A DNA stretch of 64,000 nucleotides from Nymphaea colorata (GCF_008831285.2 NC_045149.1:4641500-4705499), one strand, 5' to 3'; numbered from the stretch's first letter, positions 12,066-23,686 are shown. Numbers and translations: made by a program. The notes: generated from the letters alone by a model not told the origin.

Positions 12066-12937
12066 CTGCGGCATTGGTCAGTATAAGATCCAAAAAAGAA
12101 AACTATTACTTCTAACTTAAAACCCTTAATGGTATGATAGAACAAATTCTATCTAACTTAAAAACACGAGATCCATATTGCCATGAAACTTCTGATGGGG
12201 CAGGGCCATTTATCAAAATGTTGCAAATAAAAGGATTCTGAAATATATGATATTAGTACTGGCATCAAGTAACTTAAGATTCATAGATTTATAAAATCAT
12301 AGCCTTACACCAGTGGGCCCAACAAAAAATGGAAAAAAATCGAGAAAAGCAGAAAAAAAGGAAAGAAAAAATTCGCATCAAGTGTGCAGAAAAAAAACAC
12401 GTTCAATTATGGGAAACTACATAGTCCATTCCGTGAAACATGGTAATAGCAAACAATAAGGACCAAGAACAGTGCAATGAATTCATCCACATGTAAAACA
12501 TTGCCAAAACATAGGAATTAAAGCTGAAGGCAGCAAGCCTTCCAACACATTCAATTCTATTTGAAGAAAAGAACAGCAAAGCACTTGAAGCCAGTGATAC
12601 ATGACCAAAAATACAGGGAGACATATTCAGGCATAAAAAAACTAGAATCCATTATAGAAGAATGAGCTTCATAACAAACAAGGACATTTTTATCTACCTT
12701 CACTGAAAGTTAATCCTAATGACATCAAATGCCAAATTGGTTACCCAGTCAAGAAGAGAAAAACAAAAGACTCTCCTAGAAAATGCTTAAAACCAATTGT
12801 AAACTTACAAAAACAGAATGGATGATCATGCTAAGAAGATCAATATCAATGAAGGAAAAAAAGGATCAGTAACACTATAAACGTGAACAGCTTGTGTCTT
12901 TATCTGAGCATCATTCTCTGCAGGCATGGTAACTTAC

Positions 12938-13060
12938 CCGCAGTTGATGGTGTCAAGACTCAGGCATTTGGCAGGCTGGGATTTCCAACGACCACCCATC
13001 TTGTACCTCCACCTTGGATGCCCTCCCACAACGAATACACGAATTTCTCCTCCCCTCCAT
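12938..13060 (-). pseudogene. Probable thioesterase exon 2 (end of transit region)
   Basis: A minus-strand frame running to a strong GGGTAAGT donor at 12937 encodes QPAKCLSLDTINCG. That resembles the basic-to-linker region before the hot-dog domain in ALT proteins. An upstream in-frame stop means the acceptor must lie inside the stretch; it was not fixed. Assignment rests mainly on position. Confidence 0.35.
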
Positions 13061-13127
13061 CATCCCACCACATACTGATAGAGAAGAAATAAACAAAAAT
13101 AAAGCAAAAGAGAGAGAGAGAGAGGAC

Positions 13128-13206
13128 TACATACATGCATGCAGGAAGCTCTGCGACAGGAACCTTGAAGGCTGAAGGCTGAAGCGGAGGAACTTAGGAG
13201 TTGCAT
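13128..13206 (-). pseudogene. Probable transit-peptide exon
   Basis: The minus strand from Met at 13206 encodes MQLLSSSASAFSLQGSCRRA, Ser/Ala/Arg-rich with no acidic residue, like a chloroplast transit peptide. A donor follows at about 13128. An in-frame Met lies upstream at 13245 (MFSLSRFE), but the inner Met gives the more typical start. Confidence 0.4.
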
Positions 13207-13339
13207 TTTGAGGCAAAAAGTTTCAAAACGAGAGAGAGAGAACAAAAGGACAAGTGAAAAGCAAAGTTTCCCACTAAGACAAATGAGTCGGGAAAAATCG
13301 ACTTGGGAAACCGGTTTTTCAATTAAAAAAAAAGAGTCT

Positions 13340-13553
13340 GTGACATTAACGAGCCGAGTCGAACTTTAACAATTCGAGTTCACTACCGAGCCGAGCTTTA
13401 ACAGTTTGAGTTCACTGAACTCGAACTTGACTCGATTATTTGAACGAGTTGACTCATGAACTTGAGCTCTGATTCATTCAACAAATGACATGGTTCGAAC
13501 TCGTTTACGAGCAGAGCTTTAATGAGTCGAGCTCGACTCGTCATTCACTCCTA
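13340..13553. repeat. Right hAT-like terminal and subterminal repeat
   Basis: CGAG/CTCG-rich subterminal repeats ending gtcattcactccta, the inverted counterpart of the left end at 9868. Confidence 0.65.
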
Positions 13554-13554
13554 G

Positions 13555-13835
13555 TTGATATTCAGATAGAACATAAGAGAGGTCAATGTTTTTCTGAAAA
13601 AACTCTTCATGAACATAATGACAATCTATCTATATATGCTTTGTTCTTTCGTAGAATGTGATTACTAACAATATAAATTGCACTCATATTGTCACAAAAA
13701 AGCTTAATAGGATCAGGGATATGAATTCTCATATCTTTCAATAAACTTTGGAGCCACACAATTTTCATTGTTATAGATGCCATGGCTCGATATTCAGTTT
13801 CATTTGATGATAGAGACACCTTGTTATGTTTCTTG
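13555..13835 (-). pseudogene. Copia RNase H fragment
   Basis: The minus strand encodes the RNase H landmarks MSLSSNETEYRAMA, WLQSLLKDM and LFCDNMSAIYI, then loses frame. It abuts the hAT-like end at 13553 and has no LTR attached. Confidence 0.75.
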
Positions 13836-14826
13836 CATCGCTAAAGCAAACTAAAGAAAATAAAATAGACTTAGGAGGTAAATCAGAGAATAAACTAACC
13901 TAAATAGGCAAAAAGAAAAAGAAAGAAAAGAAAAGAAAAACCTAAGCATGCTCCTCAGAAAAAAAGGAACTAAACTACAAGTAAGAACATAAAAGAGAAA
14001 GAAAAAGAAAATTACCCGAACCACCAAACCGACCCTGCTCCCATGACCCATGTTTGAGCCTAGTTTGGTTCTTGGTTGAATGTCACTACCGCTTGACTCC
14101 AAGACCTTACTTAAACGCTAAGGTTTTTGCTCAAACTTTTAGCTTGGGTAGTCATTTGGGTTTGTTCCCTCAATTTTACTTTACTCAACATGCAAAGTGA
14201 GCAAGTTGTGTGGTGCCCCTTTTATAATGCTTTGGGAGGGGAAAATATCTCCCAAAACTGGTGTAGGACTAAAATTTTGAAGAGGGCTTGAGCCAAAAAA
14301 CATAAAACATTATATTAAAAAGATCTTCACACAGATTTGTTCACATCTCACCCAATTCTAATCAAAATTCAGTTCCACAAAAAGCAATGTATTCTCGAAG
14401 AAGTGTTGGTCAGTTCTTGAAAAATAGTTTTGATTGACATGTGGCACAAAGAACGAACAATGCATGAACATGATGGAGAGGAAATACACATCAAACCATG
14501 AATTACAACTAGCCAGCTCAGCTCAAAATTCTGCACAGTTCATGACCCTTTGTATGGATTGAAATCTGGCACAAGATAAAAAAGTTGAAGGTATATTAAG
14601 TGAATATAATGCACATAAATGTTCACATGTGGATCACAGATCTAGATTTGATACTAGGGTTAAGATCAAGATCAGAATTTGAGGAAGATTCTAGAATACA
14701 TATCCAAATATGATGTTAGGATCTAGATCATGATCCAATATTGAGATCTAAATATGAAAAGTGAGATCTGAATATGAAATCTAGATGAAAGACCTAGACT
14801 GGGTTCAAACTCAATCGACTTGTGTT
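13836..14826. other. Intergenic; AGATCT-rich tract
   Basis: No gene seen. Bases 14636-14790 are a degenerate low-complexity tract built from agatct/gatctag/aatatga units. Confidence 0.5.
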
Positions 14827-14831
14827 GGGCC

Positions 14832-15021
14832 TGTAACACCCCAAAAGTTTAGTCCCGTATTGAAGATTGTGAGGAATCTTCAATGGCTTATAAAGGGAGG
14901 CTTTAATGAGATGATTGTCCTGGTTTCTAGCCTTTTCAGGATTGGAACTGAAACTGCTAGGGGGCGGGTTGGGATCCGTCGAACCAGGGGCCCGAGCCCG
15001 GGAGTGGGTCGGGTTGTTATA
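14832..15021 (+). repeat. TRIM left LTR
   Basis: 190 bp, starts tgtaacacccc, ends gggttgttata. Same length as the right copy. Confidence 0.92.
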
Positions 15022-15098
15022 GTGGTATTCAGATCCGGTTCAACACTCGGACCTGGGGTCCCACACGCGCGGACGCGTGTGCCTTAAGAGGGGTGGAT

Positions 15099-15288
15099 TG
15101 TAACACCCCAGAAGTTTAATCTCGTATTGAATATTGTGAGGAATCTTCAAGGGCTTATAAAGGGAGGCTTTAATGAGATGATTGTCCTGGTTCCTAGCCT
15201 TTTTAGGATTGGAACCGAAACTGCTAGGGGGCGGGTTGGGATCAGTAGAACCAGGGGCCCGAGCCTGGGAGTGGGTCGGGTTGTTATA
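15099..15288 (+). repeat. TRIM right LTR
   Basis: 190 bp, about 94% identical to the left LTR by eye, followed by the duplicated gggcc. Confidence 0.92.
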
Positions 15289-15293
15289 GGGCC

Positions 15294-16295
15294 TGGGCTA
15301 AGTTTTATTTCGGCTAGGTTCAAGCGTAGGTTGGGTGTAAGCTTAATTGGGTTCAAGCTGGGTTCAGTTTTAGAAACATGTTCAGTTGAATTCTAAAGTG
15401 GGCTCAAGGTAGGCATGAGCCTACTGGCTTGAGGTTGACCTGTATAAAATGCTAACTTATGTTAATGTGGCTCCTGTACTAGGTTCATAAAGAAATATGT
15501 CATTGTTTGCCCCTTCAAAATTAATTTTTTCTAAAATATTAGGTACTAATGACTCATTTTAGAGTGATGTCTAAGGGCAAAACGAGAACTTTTAATTCAC
15601 TGAACGTCAGCCCAATTGAGCTGAAAATATTTGTTGGGGAATAGCTGATCACAACGGCGTTCAGCTAGAAAGATAACCCTTAGTAGATCTGTTGATTTGA
15701 AAATGATCTGAATCATGAATTATTTAGCTAAAATTAAAATTACGAATACATAGATTGAGCAATGAAGAGTAAGGATTGAAAGAATTTTAACTCAGACCTA
15801 TCAAAATAGGTGTAAATCCCAAAACTGGAAGTAACTCATGAAATATTTTGTGGACATTGAAGAGAGCCTATGCTGAGCATGGTTAGGTCTGATAGGGTCA
15901 TGGTGATTCAGAAATGGCAGGTAACGGATCTCAATGAACTGATGAGGTTAGAGAAAGCTAGTTTTGAGCTAGGTTATGCCTGGCATGCTGACTCTATCGA
16001 TTCCTAAGGGGTTTTAAATGTGAGAATTATCCTAATTATTTAAGCGTTAGATAATTTTTCAATGTTTTGCTGAAATTTTCTATTTCAAGGCTAAAATGGC
16101 AGTGGTAGGGGGAAAATGGTCATTTCAAGAAGGTGGCAACCTAGCCGATCCTGGTCTAGTATTTGGCACTAGAATGGGGTGCTAGGGCTTGATTCAGAGA
16201 ATGGCCCCTAAGCTCAAAATCTTGATTCTGGAAACCAACTTGAAGTCTTTTTGTAAAAGGTGAAATGGTTATTTAGACTTGTAAAAAAAATAGAG
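15294..16295. other. Intergenic; nothing recognised
   Basis: No open frame, repeat or terminus could be supported in this kilobase. Confidence 0.4.

Positions 16296-16367
<72 letters not shown>
16296..16367. repeat. Compound (TA)n(TG)n microsatellite
   Basis: About 14 TA units run directly into about 21 TG units. Confidence 0.97.
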
Positions 16368-16368
<1 letters not shown>

Positions 16369-16639
16369 AACAATGTTTCTTTGGGATGTAAAATCTTTTA
16401 ACTACTTAGAACAGATCATGCTATACACTAGTTTTATAGGCATGCTTTAAGCTATTCACAATAGGACAAGTCGAGCCAACCCCAATCATGTAGGCATAAA
16501 AAACTTCATTTCCCATGTCATCATGTTTCACATCATTTATTGTGTATGTATATGTGTAAATGGCTTCATCACAAGTCTAGTCAATGACATATAGGTAGAT
16601 AAACCTTTCAACAAGTTTTTGGTATTGCCCTAGTTCCAT

Positions 16640-17120
16640 CAACTCATTAAGTTGCACTGCTTGTGAACTTTAATGGGAGTGACTAAGAGTTTAGAGCTTG
16701 TTTTCCCCATTTCCTTATAATCAAGTCGAAGGAATACTTCCATTGAGATAAGTGATCCCTTTGTTGGAGTGGGTGACCCTGATGAGAAGAAAGTACCTAA
16801 TTTACCTTGGTATTTAATATCAAAATTTGATGTTGGATATTTGTTTGTCAACATTCTCAGTCATGATCTTGCTCTTTTCCTCATTGCAAAAAGTGAGTTG
16901 TTTGAGATGCACTTCTTAGAGTTTTAAGTACCATGCCCAAGGTGATTGTTTCATACTGTAGGTTGAATTCTTTAGCCTACAAGGTTTCCTTAGAGGGCAT
17001 GATCTGGCAGAAGTTGCAAACACCTCCAGATCACCTTGCAGGAAAATGTTCTTTACATCAAGCTAAACAAAATCCAAAATTGCAGTTACAAGCAATGGAA
17101 TGGGCATCCTTACTTATTGT
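16640..17120 (-). pseudogene. Highly decayed copia reverse transcriptase
   Basis: The minus strand keeps short landmarks in shifting frames: LDVKNIFLQGDLE near 17030-17070, MKQSPWAWY near 16940, and EMGKTSSKLLVTPI near 16670-16720. These correspond to the copia YGLKQSPRAW and KETGKLGCKP regions. YVDD is not visible. No LTR is attached. Confidence 0.6.
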
Positions 17121-17753
17121 GTTCATCCTTAGTTGTGAGAGAATGATGTTGGTCAGAGCTCACCTCTGATGTTAACCTAGAAAGAACAAGAGATGCAGTG
17201 CCTTCTGTGACACATTCCTTGGGGCATCAAAGAAGTGTGACATTAGTAGCAATGTGCTGGAAATGCATAAGAAATTTCCCCTCTTATGATGTGCTTAGCT
17301 TGCACGAGAGATTGTCCTTCCTAGCATGCCATCTCAAATGCGTAGTAGATGCACAATACAAGATCTCAAGACATAATTCCTTATGCCCCTTTGGCGCATC
17401 AGTAAAGAAACAGCCCTAGGCAATCTTTATTTCCAACACATACATGTCCATCAGTGAATATTGCCACCCATCTCTAGAGTGGCTTCCTATGTCAGAGAAT
17501 ATGCATACCATCTTTGATGTGCTGCGTAAAGCTCTGTCCAAGCCAATCCCTCGACAGTCATCATTTCCAATGCTGCCTTGGTATGTCAGTAAAATGTCAT
17601 TTCTGATGGGCTATGCCCATGTCAGTAAAAGCTCAGAGTGTGGTTATCGTTTGTGATGCACTGAGGGCACATCATTAAAAGCTCGCTATCATTTCTAATC
17701 CTTTGTGGTGCATCAATGAAAGCTCATTCTAGGGGCCTTCAATGCTCAACAAT
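17121..17753. other. Intergenic; loosely repeated text
   Basis: No gene seen. Variants of catcagtaaaagctca recur at about 17395, 17580, 17620, 17675 and 17715, suggesting an old degenerate tandem array. Confidence 0.4.
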
Positions 17754-18120
17754 CACTACAACAGGGTAGACTTTTAGTAACGCAAAGAAATCGTTGCTAA
17801 AATTTTTCATAAACGAAAACAACCATCATAAGCTACGCTATGAAAAGTCGCGACATTGAGTCCTCTAGTAACGAAAATACATTTTGTCACTAATGATTCA
17901 CTATTAGCAATGAAACTGTTTCGTTGTTAATTGACTACCACAACGAAAATCTACGTTCCAAATCCAAGTTTCCATTCGTGGGAGGGTAGCGATGTATAGT
18001 TTCAGTAACGACAATGTGCATTGCAAGTTCAATCTTCCGCGACAAAAATTTGTGTTGCCAATTGTTTAACTATTTTATAATGAAATGCTATGTTATTAAT
18101 ACCTTTTTTACAATAAATAT
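17754..18120 (+). mobile_element. CACTA (En/Spm-type) transposon end
   Basis: Starts cactacaacagggtagactt, the characteristic CACTA terminus, followed by scattered taacga/tcgttgct subterminal motifs on both strands to about 18070. The opposite terminus was not found in the next several kilobases, so this is a fragment. Confidence 0.65.
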
Positions 18121-18599
18121 CATAATTTCAATTAATGGCTGAAACTCATACAAATGATAAACTAGACTGGTTGGATTCAAACAAAAAGCCTTATAGCACC
18201 ATGTTACAAACCCATTATGTTGTTTGGAAAAACATGTACAAAGCACAAAAAAAGGGAAAAAACTTCAAAAGGAGCTTCTAACAATGTATGGTCTCAAAGC
18301 AGAGAAGGGGCCACAGCTTCCATCCGTCAGGCACCAGGAAAGCTTTTCCACCACTTTGTCTCTCTTATTCTCTCCCACTCTCCTTCTCTTTCCCGCTACA
18401 GATCCTCACAGTCATGGTGGATATTATCGCCCCTGCGATTGGGTGACAGATGCGTCAGTCAGATTTTTGAGTGGTAGACATTTATATCCAATCTACGTGA
18501 GGACCATTTGAAGTAAAGCCTTCGAACACAATCAAGGTAAGTTCAGTCTACAATAGTATAAATATATGCTAACATCCACAATGTCTGAATTCGTGTCTT
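18121..18599. other. Intergenic; overlapping short open frames, unassigned
   Basis: Two overlapping plus frames of 86 and 95 codons (18217-18511) exist but show no recognisable motif and may belong to the CACTA remnant. Confidence 0.3.
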
Positions 18600-19105
18600 A
18601 AGTGCTGCACTAATTTGGTTCAGGTAATCTTTTCCAGCCCACTAACCTTTTGTCCGAAAACCCATATTAAAGAAGGTGCAAATTAGTCATACTCATTCTA
18701 TGTTTGTCCAATTGAATACAGTTCTTAATTGGCTTGGACTCATGCTTCATCTAAGATTTTCCAAACCAAACCCGGTTCAGTTGTTAATAAAGTCCTATAA
18801 AACCAACTCCTAAAGCTCACTCTTTTTTATAGGAAACCCCTTCTGAACTCCATATTAGTTCAAAGGAGGATCAGTATCTACACCCATGCACTTACTCAGG
18901 ATTTAAAGGTAGTTACTAATCTTATAAAAAGTGCACTTCTACAATGGATTTATTTCAAGTGATCGTTAAAACCCATAAGATTGGCTGTCAAAAAGAGTTT
19001 AACTCATATTAGAAATATCAGAAAGATTTGATTCTTGGTATGGGTGTTCAGTCAAAAGGTCAGTGAGCCTGAAAAGATTACCTGAACCAAATTAGTGCAG
19101 CACTT
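18600..19105. mobile_element. MITE with about 66-bp terminal inverted repeats
   Basis: Bases 18600-18666 (aagtgctgcactaatttggt...) and 19040-19105 are inverted repeats, near-perfect over the outer 36 bp and about 80% inside. The 506-bp element codes for nothing. The long TIR suggests a Mutator-like origin, but no clear target duplication was found. Confidence 0.75.
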
Positions 19106-20756
19106 CATGTCATCTTTATATTGCGTGGAAATCCAGATTGCAACCTCAAATAATTGTCAGAATCATTTAGCTCTAGTTGATCATACAAACGCTCACTTTG
19201 ATGCTGAAAGCATGTGAAGATAAACATGCAGAGAAGACTTGGACCACCCATCATCAGAGCAGTTACCCCGCATCTTTTACTATTCTAGGAGGCTGCAAAA
19301 GGGGAACTGAAAAACCATCAAGGGGAAGAAATGCACGTAAAGGCAGAGAAAGAGAGGGAAGGAACCTTCTTATTGCACATTATCTGCAAGTTGTGAACTC
19401 TGGATGCCCCAAAATGACCTTGGCTGCAACCTCTTGTTTGTTGCAGTGAACAACCGACCCATGTTATATTCACAAGTAGCACAGTTCACAATTGTCCAAG
19501 CATACTTGAAACATTCAGTTAATTTACACAAAAAAAAGAAAAACACTAAATTGACAAAATCCAACAAGCTAACTGGAGCTAAGACATTTTAAGTAACAGC
19601 AAAACCACTAATTAACATGGATGAGTTTGCTATGAAAACAGCCTGTGACTCGCAAATCTAGTCCTCAACATTGCAGTAGCAGTATCGAGAATAGAATATC
19701 TATGGAGGGACATGTGCAAGGAAATCGACTATTTCCAAGAAAAAATATATAAGTAGCGATTTGCAGACCAACAATATCATCTCATTCAGGTTCAAGTAGA
19801 AATTTATGGACAGCACAGATCAGTAGGACAAAAGAACTTTCCGCAAGATGTTTTTGGGGAAGACCAATCTTTCATTTCAAACAGCCAAAGGTTCCATTAA
19901 ATCCTTTTGGAGGAACCTTAAAAGAGGTAACAATAGATTTTTGGAGATTGATCTTCGTTTTACTTTCCATATAAAATCCTCCAGAATGAGCTTCCACTGT
20001 TGAACATAGACATTCCTTTTCGCTTTATATACTAATAATGTCATCTTAATTTGAATAACAAAGCAGAGGGAGGTTTTCCGTTCCTAGAAATTGGGGAATT
20101 GCAATACACTATTTGAGACGATTAGCTTCCAATTAGTGGGAAAGCATGTCTCTCAAAACCCAAAAATGTGGCTATGAGGATGAGGGGGTGCCTGTCTCGG
20201 ACCTTGTACGCTATAGAAGTAGTCCTCCTTACACACATTTTTACAATTACCATGGAAACACAAGTATGCAAATAAAAAACTTGACAACAAACATGGGAAC
20301 AACCAGTCACAAAGTACAAGCCTTACAAAGAGAAGAAAATCTAAAGAATTAATCCTGCAGCAAGAACTGCAGATTTCCCTGTTCAACCTATCATTAGAAA
20401 AAGAAAAGAAAAGAATGAGATATTCAATAGATAAAGTAAGGCCAGCCATTAAGTTAAGGATATTCCACGCCTTTATTCATGCATATGACCACAAAACATG
20501 TTGAAGAGTATGTTTGCTTACATTTATAATTGCAGATCTCTAAAATAGGTTGAAACTGTGGTCACAAATATGAGACATTCTGAAAATATCAACAAAAAAA
20601 ATTCCAAGAGAAGTGTGCCAAATTTCACACATTCCTGCACATTATATGAGTTAACTCCAGCAGCCACTTTGGCTAGCCCATGAGACTTCAATTTCGTTTA
20701 TTGGATAACAGAAAGAGGTTCATCTAGAGATATTATATTTGTTTTGCAAAATAAAG
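19106..20756. other. Intergenic; no gene supported
   Basis: Short open frames only (for example 20146-20352), none recognised. The left edge of an LTR element follows at 20757. Confidence 0.35.
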
Positions 20757-20971
20757 TGTTAGATACCAGATCTGGGATCCCAGGTCGGGTCCCTTGGACT
20801 GACCCATTAACCTGCATAAAAAGGGTCGGTGGACCAGAACTGGGTTTATCGCAGAAATTACTGATGTTCCTTTGGGAGGAGAAACCCTAATCTGGAGGTT
20901 AGGGCTGAGTGTGTGCCTGGAGTTTTGGGTTTCCTCTTGTAAGGGCTCATCAACATTACAGGAAGAGAACA
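20757..20971 (+). repeat. Left LTR, 215 bp
   Basis: TGTTA...ACA, followed three bases later by the primer-binding site. It contains a short gatctgggatcccaggtc inverted motif near the start. Confidence 0.82.
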
Positions 20972-20972
20972 A

Positions 20973-21272
20973 ATGGTGTCAGAGCCGGTCGTCTTCTTCA
21001 TCAAACCAAACCACCTCTTCACGTTGTCTGCTTGTGAGGATGAAGATCCCACAGCTCTTGAATCCTTCTGCAAGCAATTGGAGGAAGAGCACCAAATGAT
21101 GGACAAAGTCATGGAGGGGATGAAAAAGAATGTTGGAAAGATTGAGCAGTCGCGGGAATCCATAGATAAGAGATTGGGAACGATAATGGCCCAGCAAAAG
21201 GTTTTCAAAGACCTGCTGGAACAATTGCTCAACAGGAGAATATCTCAAGAGTTAACCAAGCAGCAACTATAG
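20973..21272 (+). pseudogene. Gag-like coiled-coil frame in the LTR element
   Basis: A 99-codon frame opens at the primer-binding site. Its second half is a strongly charged predicted coiled coil (LEEEHQMMDKVMEGMKKN). N-terminal gag regions of plant gypsy elements often look like this. No zinc knuckle follows. A stop at 21270 ends it. Confidence 0.4.
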
Positions 21273-21565
21273 CACCGGCCCCTCGAGACAAAGAGAATGC
21301 TAAGACGGATTTCCACCTGGTGGAGGGTATCAGAGATTGGATAGTGGGCAGGTGACGCAACCCAGAAGTGGTTAAGAGTCATGGAATCGCAAGCGATGTG
21401 GCCCCTAACATCGAGAACAACAAAAAGTTTCATGGGGGAAGAATCCAAAGAAGGGGAGAAAGGCCTTTTGGAATTTGCACTAGGAATGCAGATGACCTCC
21501 CTCCCTTGCAAAGGTTATGGCCTTATGGGCCTTGCCAAATGGACTCCAAGAAGAAGATCTAAAAT

Positions 21566-22297
21566 TTGATGAGGCCAATCAAGAAGGGGCAGAAGCTCGT
21601 CCTCTACCTGTTAGTCGGAGAGAGTGGCGATCGACTCACTCGTGCAACTAAGGTGCTGGAGCAACTGTGTGGGCAGATGCAGGGGCAGTCAAGGGTTAAT
21701 AGAAGAAGTGTCGATGAAGTTGTAGTATTTGATGCTGCTCTTTCTTTGCCATCTTCCTCCTTTGTACGACAGATGCTTGTAGAGAAAGGAGAGCAGCCTA
21801 CCAGATTTGGATCTGCTACTACAAGACCAGAAGAATTGGGGACTAGCGAGGAGAAAGGGACACAAAAAGGGCTAGTAGCGTCTAATAGCAGAGGAAAACA
21901 AGGCAGCAACACCAAAGAGTGGGGCAGGAGGTCACTAAGGCAGCCTATGAAACCTCCATGGAATGGAGCCCTGGACGCAACCGAAAAGAATGGGGGAAAT
22001 GCCTTGGGCGACGAGGGAGCCATGCCACCAACTGAAAATATGAGGTATGCTTCTGCCCTTCCGGAAAGACCTGATAGAGTTCTTTACACGCTATTGCAGC
22101 CGCCCTCAACCAAATTGGAACTTATTGAATGGGAGATGAAGGAGGCAACCGGTGACAATTCAGAAAGAGAGATGAGGCGGAGCCTAGTGGGGACGATGGG
22201 TGTCTGGCTTGCCATAGAACGTGCAAGTTCATCAGGTCGCCGTCTCCAAGGCTTCCTCGATGTGCATCAAGTGCGCGAGGAAGTTGTAGATAGCTAG
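21566..22297 (+). CDS. Unrecognised 243-codon open frame inside the LTR element
   Basis: Polar, Ser/Glu/Lys-rich, with no membrane segment or known motif. It is the longest frame in an element without recognisable replication enzymes. It may be a remnant of gag or a chance frame, since the element's other frames are broken. No function is proposed. Confidence 0.3.
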   Translation: MMRPIKKGQKLVLYLLVGESGDRLTRATKVLEQLCGQMQGQSRVNRRSVDEVVVFDAALSLPSSSFVRQMLVEKGEQPTRFGSATTRPEELGTSEEKGTQKGLVASNSRGKQGSNTKEWGRRSLRQPMKPPWNGALDATEKNGGNALGDEGAMPPTENMRYASALPERPDRVLYTLLQPPSTKLELIEWEMKEATGDNSEREMRRSLVGTMGVWLAIERASSSGRRLQGFLDVHQVREEVVDS

Positions 22298-22536
22298 GGA
22301 ATTAACAATCCAAGCCATCAGCCTTCCATCTGGACCCCTGAAGTTATAATTCTGCCCAACGTTATTTATGTTGGTGAAGGTTGCGCTGGACACATGGGTA
22401 ATAGTGGTATGGGGCAGGGAAATGAAGAAAAAAATGGTGATAATCAGCCCTATCTTAGCAAATGGCTAGTGAGGCCCAGTGCTCTTACGACAGCTAGGGG
22501 CACTTGTTATACCCTGTTTGTAAAACTAGGTGACTC

Positions 22537-23127
22537 ATGGCACTTTTCACTTGGTGCCCATCCAAAAATTGCCACAGTACCCTGTGGACTCTACTTGGAA
22601 AGAGGCCTCAACAAGAGAAGAGAGCACTGACTAAAGGAAGGGCAGACTCCATGGCATCTCCATCTAGTCAAAAATATATAAACCTTCATGAAGTGCGCCA
22701 CGCGTGCTCTGTCTTAGATTGTCGACAAACACATATAGTAACTCAAGTTTGTTACATGAAAATCATGAGGAGAAGAATAATTTTTTTCACAGATTTGGAA
22801 GAGGTCAAGCGAAGAATTCTTCAATCATTGGATCTTTTTACCGAGAACTTACCTATGCCCTTCAAGAAGGAAAGACCCCTGCCCTTGCTTGAGTACAAGG
22901 TGAAGATGAAATCAGTTGTCAACTTGCAGGAGATGGAGTCTACTCTTTTTGGGCAAACACTGAGGGAACTGCCACCTCAGAAGTTATACACAAAGAGAAG
23001 AAGCAGGCAAGGAATTTGGTGGCTCATTTTTCACTTCCAGTGCATCAGGCCACTGCTGAAAATAAGAATGACGAGTGCAAGGTGGAGGCGCCCATTTGTC
23101 ATTTGGGTGCACGAATGCAAATTTTAA
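22537..23127 (+). CDS. Unrecognised 196-codon open frame inside the LTR element
   Basis: Basic, no recognised motif. It starts after a stop-rich interval and ends well before the right LTR. Other overlapping frames exist. Listed only because of its length. Confidence 0.2.
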   Translation: MALFTWCPSKNCHSTLWTLLGKRPQQEKRALTKGRADSMASPSSQKYINLHEVRHACSVLDCRQTHIVTQVCYMKIMRRRIIFFTDLEEVKRRILQSLDLFTENLPMPFKKERPLPLLEYKVKMKSVVNLQEMESTLFGQTLRELPPQKLYTKRRSRQGIWWLIFHFQCIRPLLKIRMTSARWRRPFVIWVHECKF

Positions 23128-23686
23128 GGCGAATGATAGAGTCTTGTATTCTTGTAGCAAAGAGTGGTATGAAGTATAGAGGTATTTGGTATATTGTCTA
23201 CTACATAGCATGGAGGCATGTCATCGAACATACTCGCATGGCAAATTATTGGAAAGTCACCATCATAAAGACACTGGAGGATGCACAAAAGTATCATTGA
23301 AATGTGCCCTGGGTACTGCTCATATTACTGTATTACACCAGAGCCAGTCCACACTTCTAAGATGATACATTCTGCTACTCCAGCTGATCGTGGTCCACAG
23401 AAGGTTCAAATTACTTCTTTGTCAATGCCCAATATCTGCTATGTAAGGGACATGGTTGTAGGTGTTCACCATCGTAGAAAAGCAATTGCCGATTCACTAT
23501 TACCTTGTTTGGATTGGCAACCCAAAAAAGGTGACAGCATGGTAGTGCGGAGAGAGACCATCCTCCGTCTGACGGAGGAGTTGACTAGGCCAATAACCAC
23601 CCTCCAGGCTCACACCTTGAGGACAACTTGCCAAACATTCCAGGCTCACACCTTGAGGACAAAGTGTTTTCTTTAAGGGGGAGTAT

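Larger units (their letters stand above)
9868..13553 (-). mobile_element. Putative gene-capturing hAT-like element (Pack-hAT) carrying exons of two genes
   Basis: The left end starts taggggtgaacac. The right end, reverse-complemented, starts taggagtgaatgac. Both are followed by 140-210 bp of repeated CGAG/CTCG subterminal motifs (cgagctcgactcgg, cgagccgag), typical of plant hAT elements. Between them the minus strand carries exon-like pieces: a transit peptide (13128-13206), exon 2 (about 12938-13060), a CIPK kinase exon (11989-12065) and two acyl-ACP thioesterase exons (11675-11784, about 11444-11550). No transposase was seen. No 8-bp target duplication could be confirmed, because the right flank starts inside a copia fragment. 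Two separate hAT ends flanking an ordinary pseudogene remain possible. Confidence 0.5.
14832..15288 (+). mobile_element. Complete TRIM (terminal-repeat retrotransposon in miniature)
   Basis: Two 190-bp direct repeats (14832-15021 and 15099-15288) flank only 77 bp. The interior starts with a PBS-like gtggtattcagatccgg and ends in a purine tract, aagaggggtggat, the order of a retrotransposon. The 5-bp duplication gggcc lies at 14827-14831 and 15289-15293. The LTRs start TG and end TA rather than CA. They differ at about 11 sites (near 6%), so the insertion is old. It codes for nothing and would need enzymes from another element. Confidence 0.93.

Noticed and set aside
18217-18511. Overlapping plus frames of 86 and 95 codons
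   Set aside because: No motif, no splice context, and close to a CACTA remnant.
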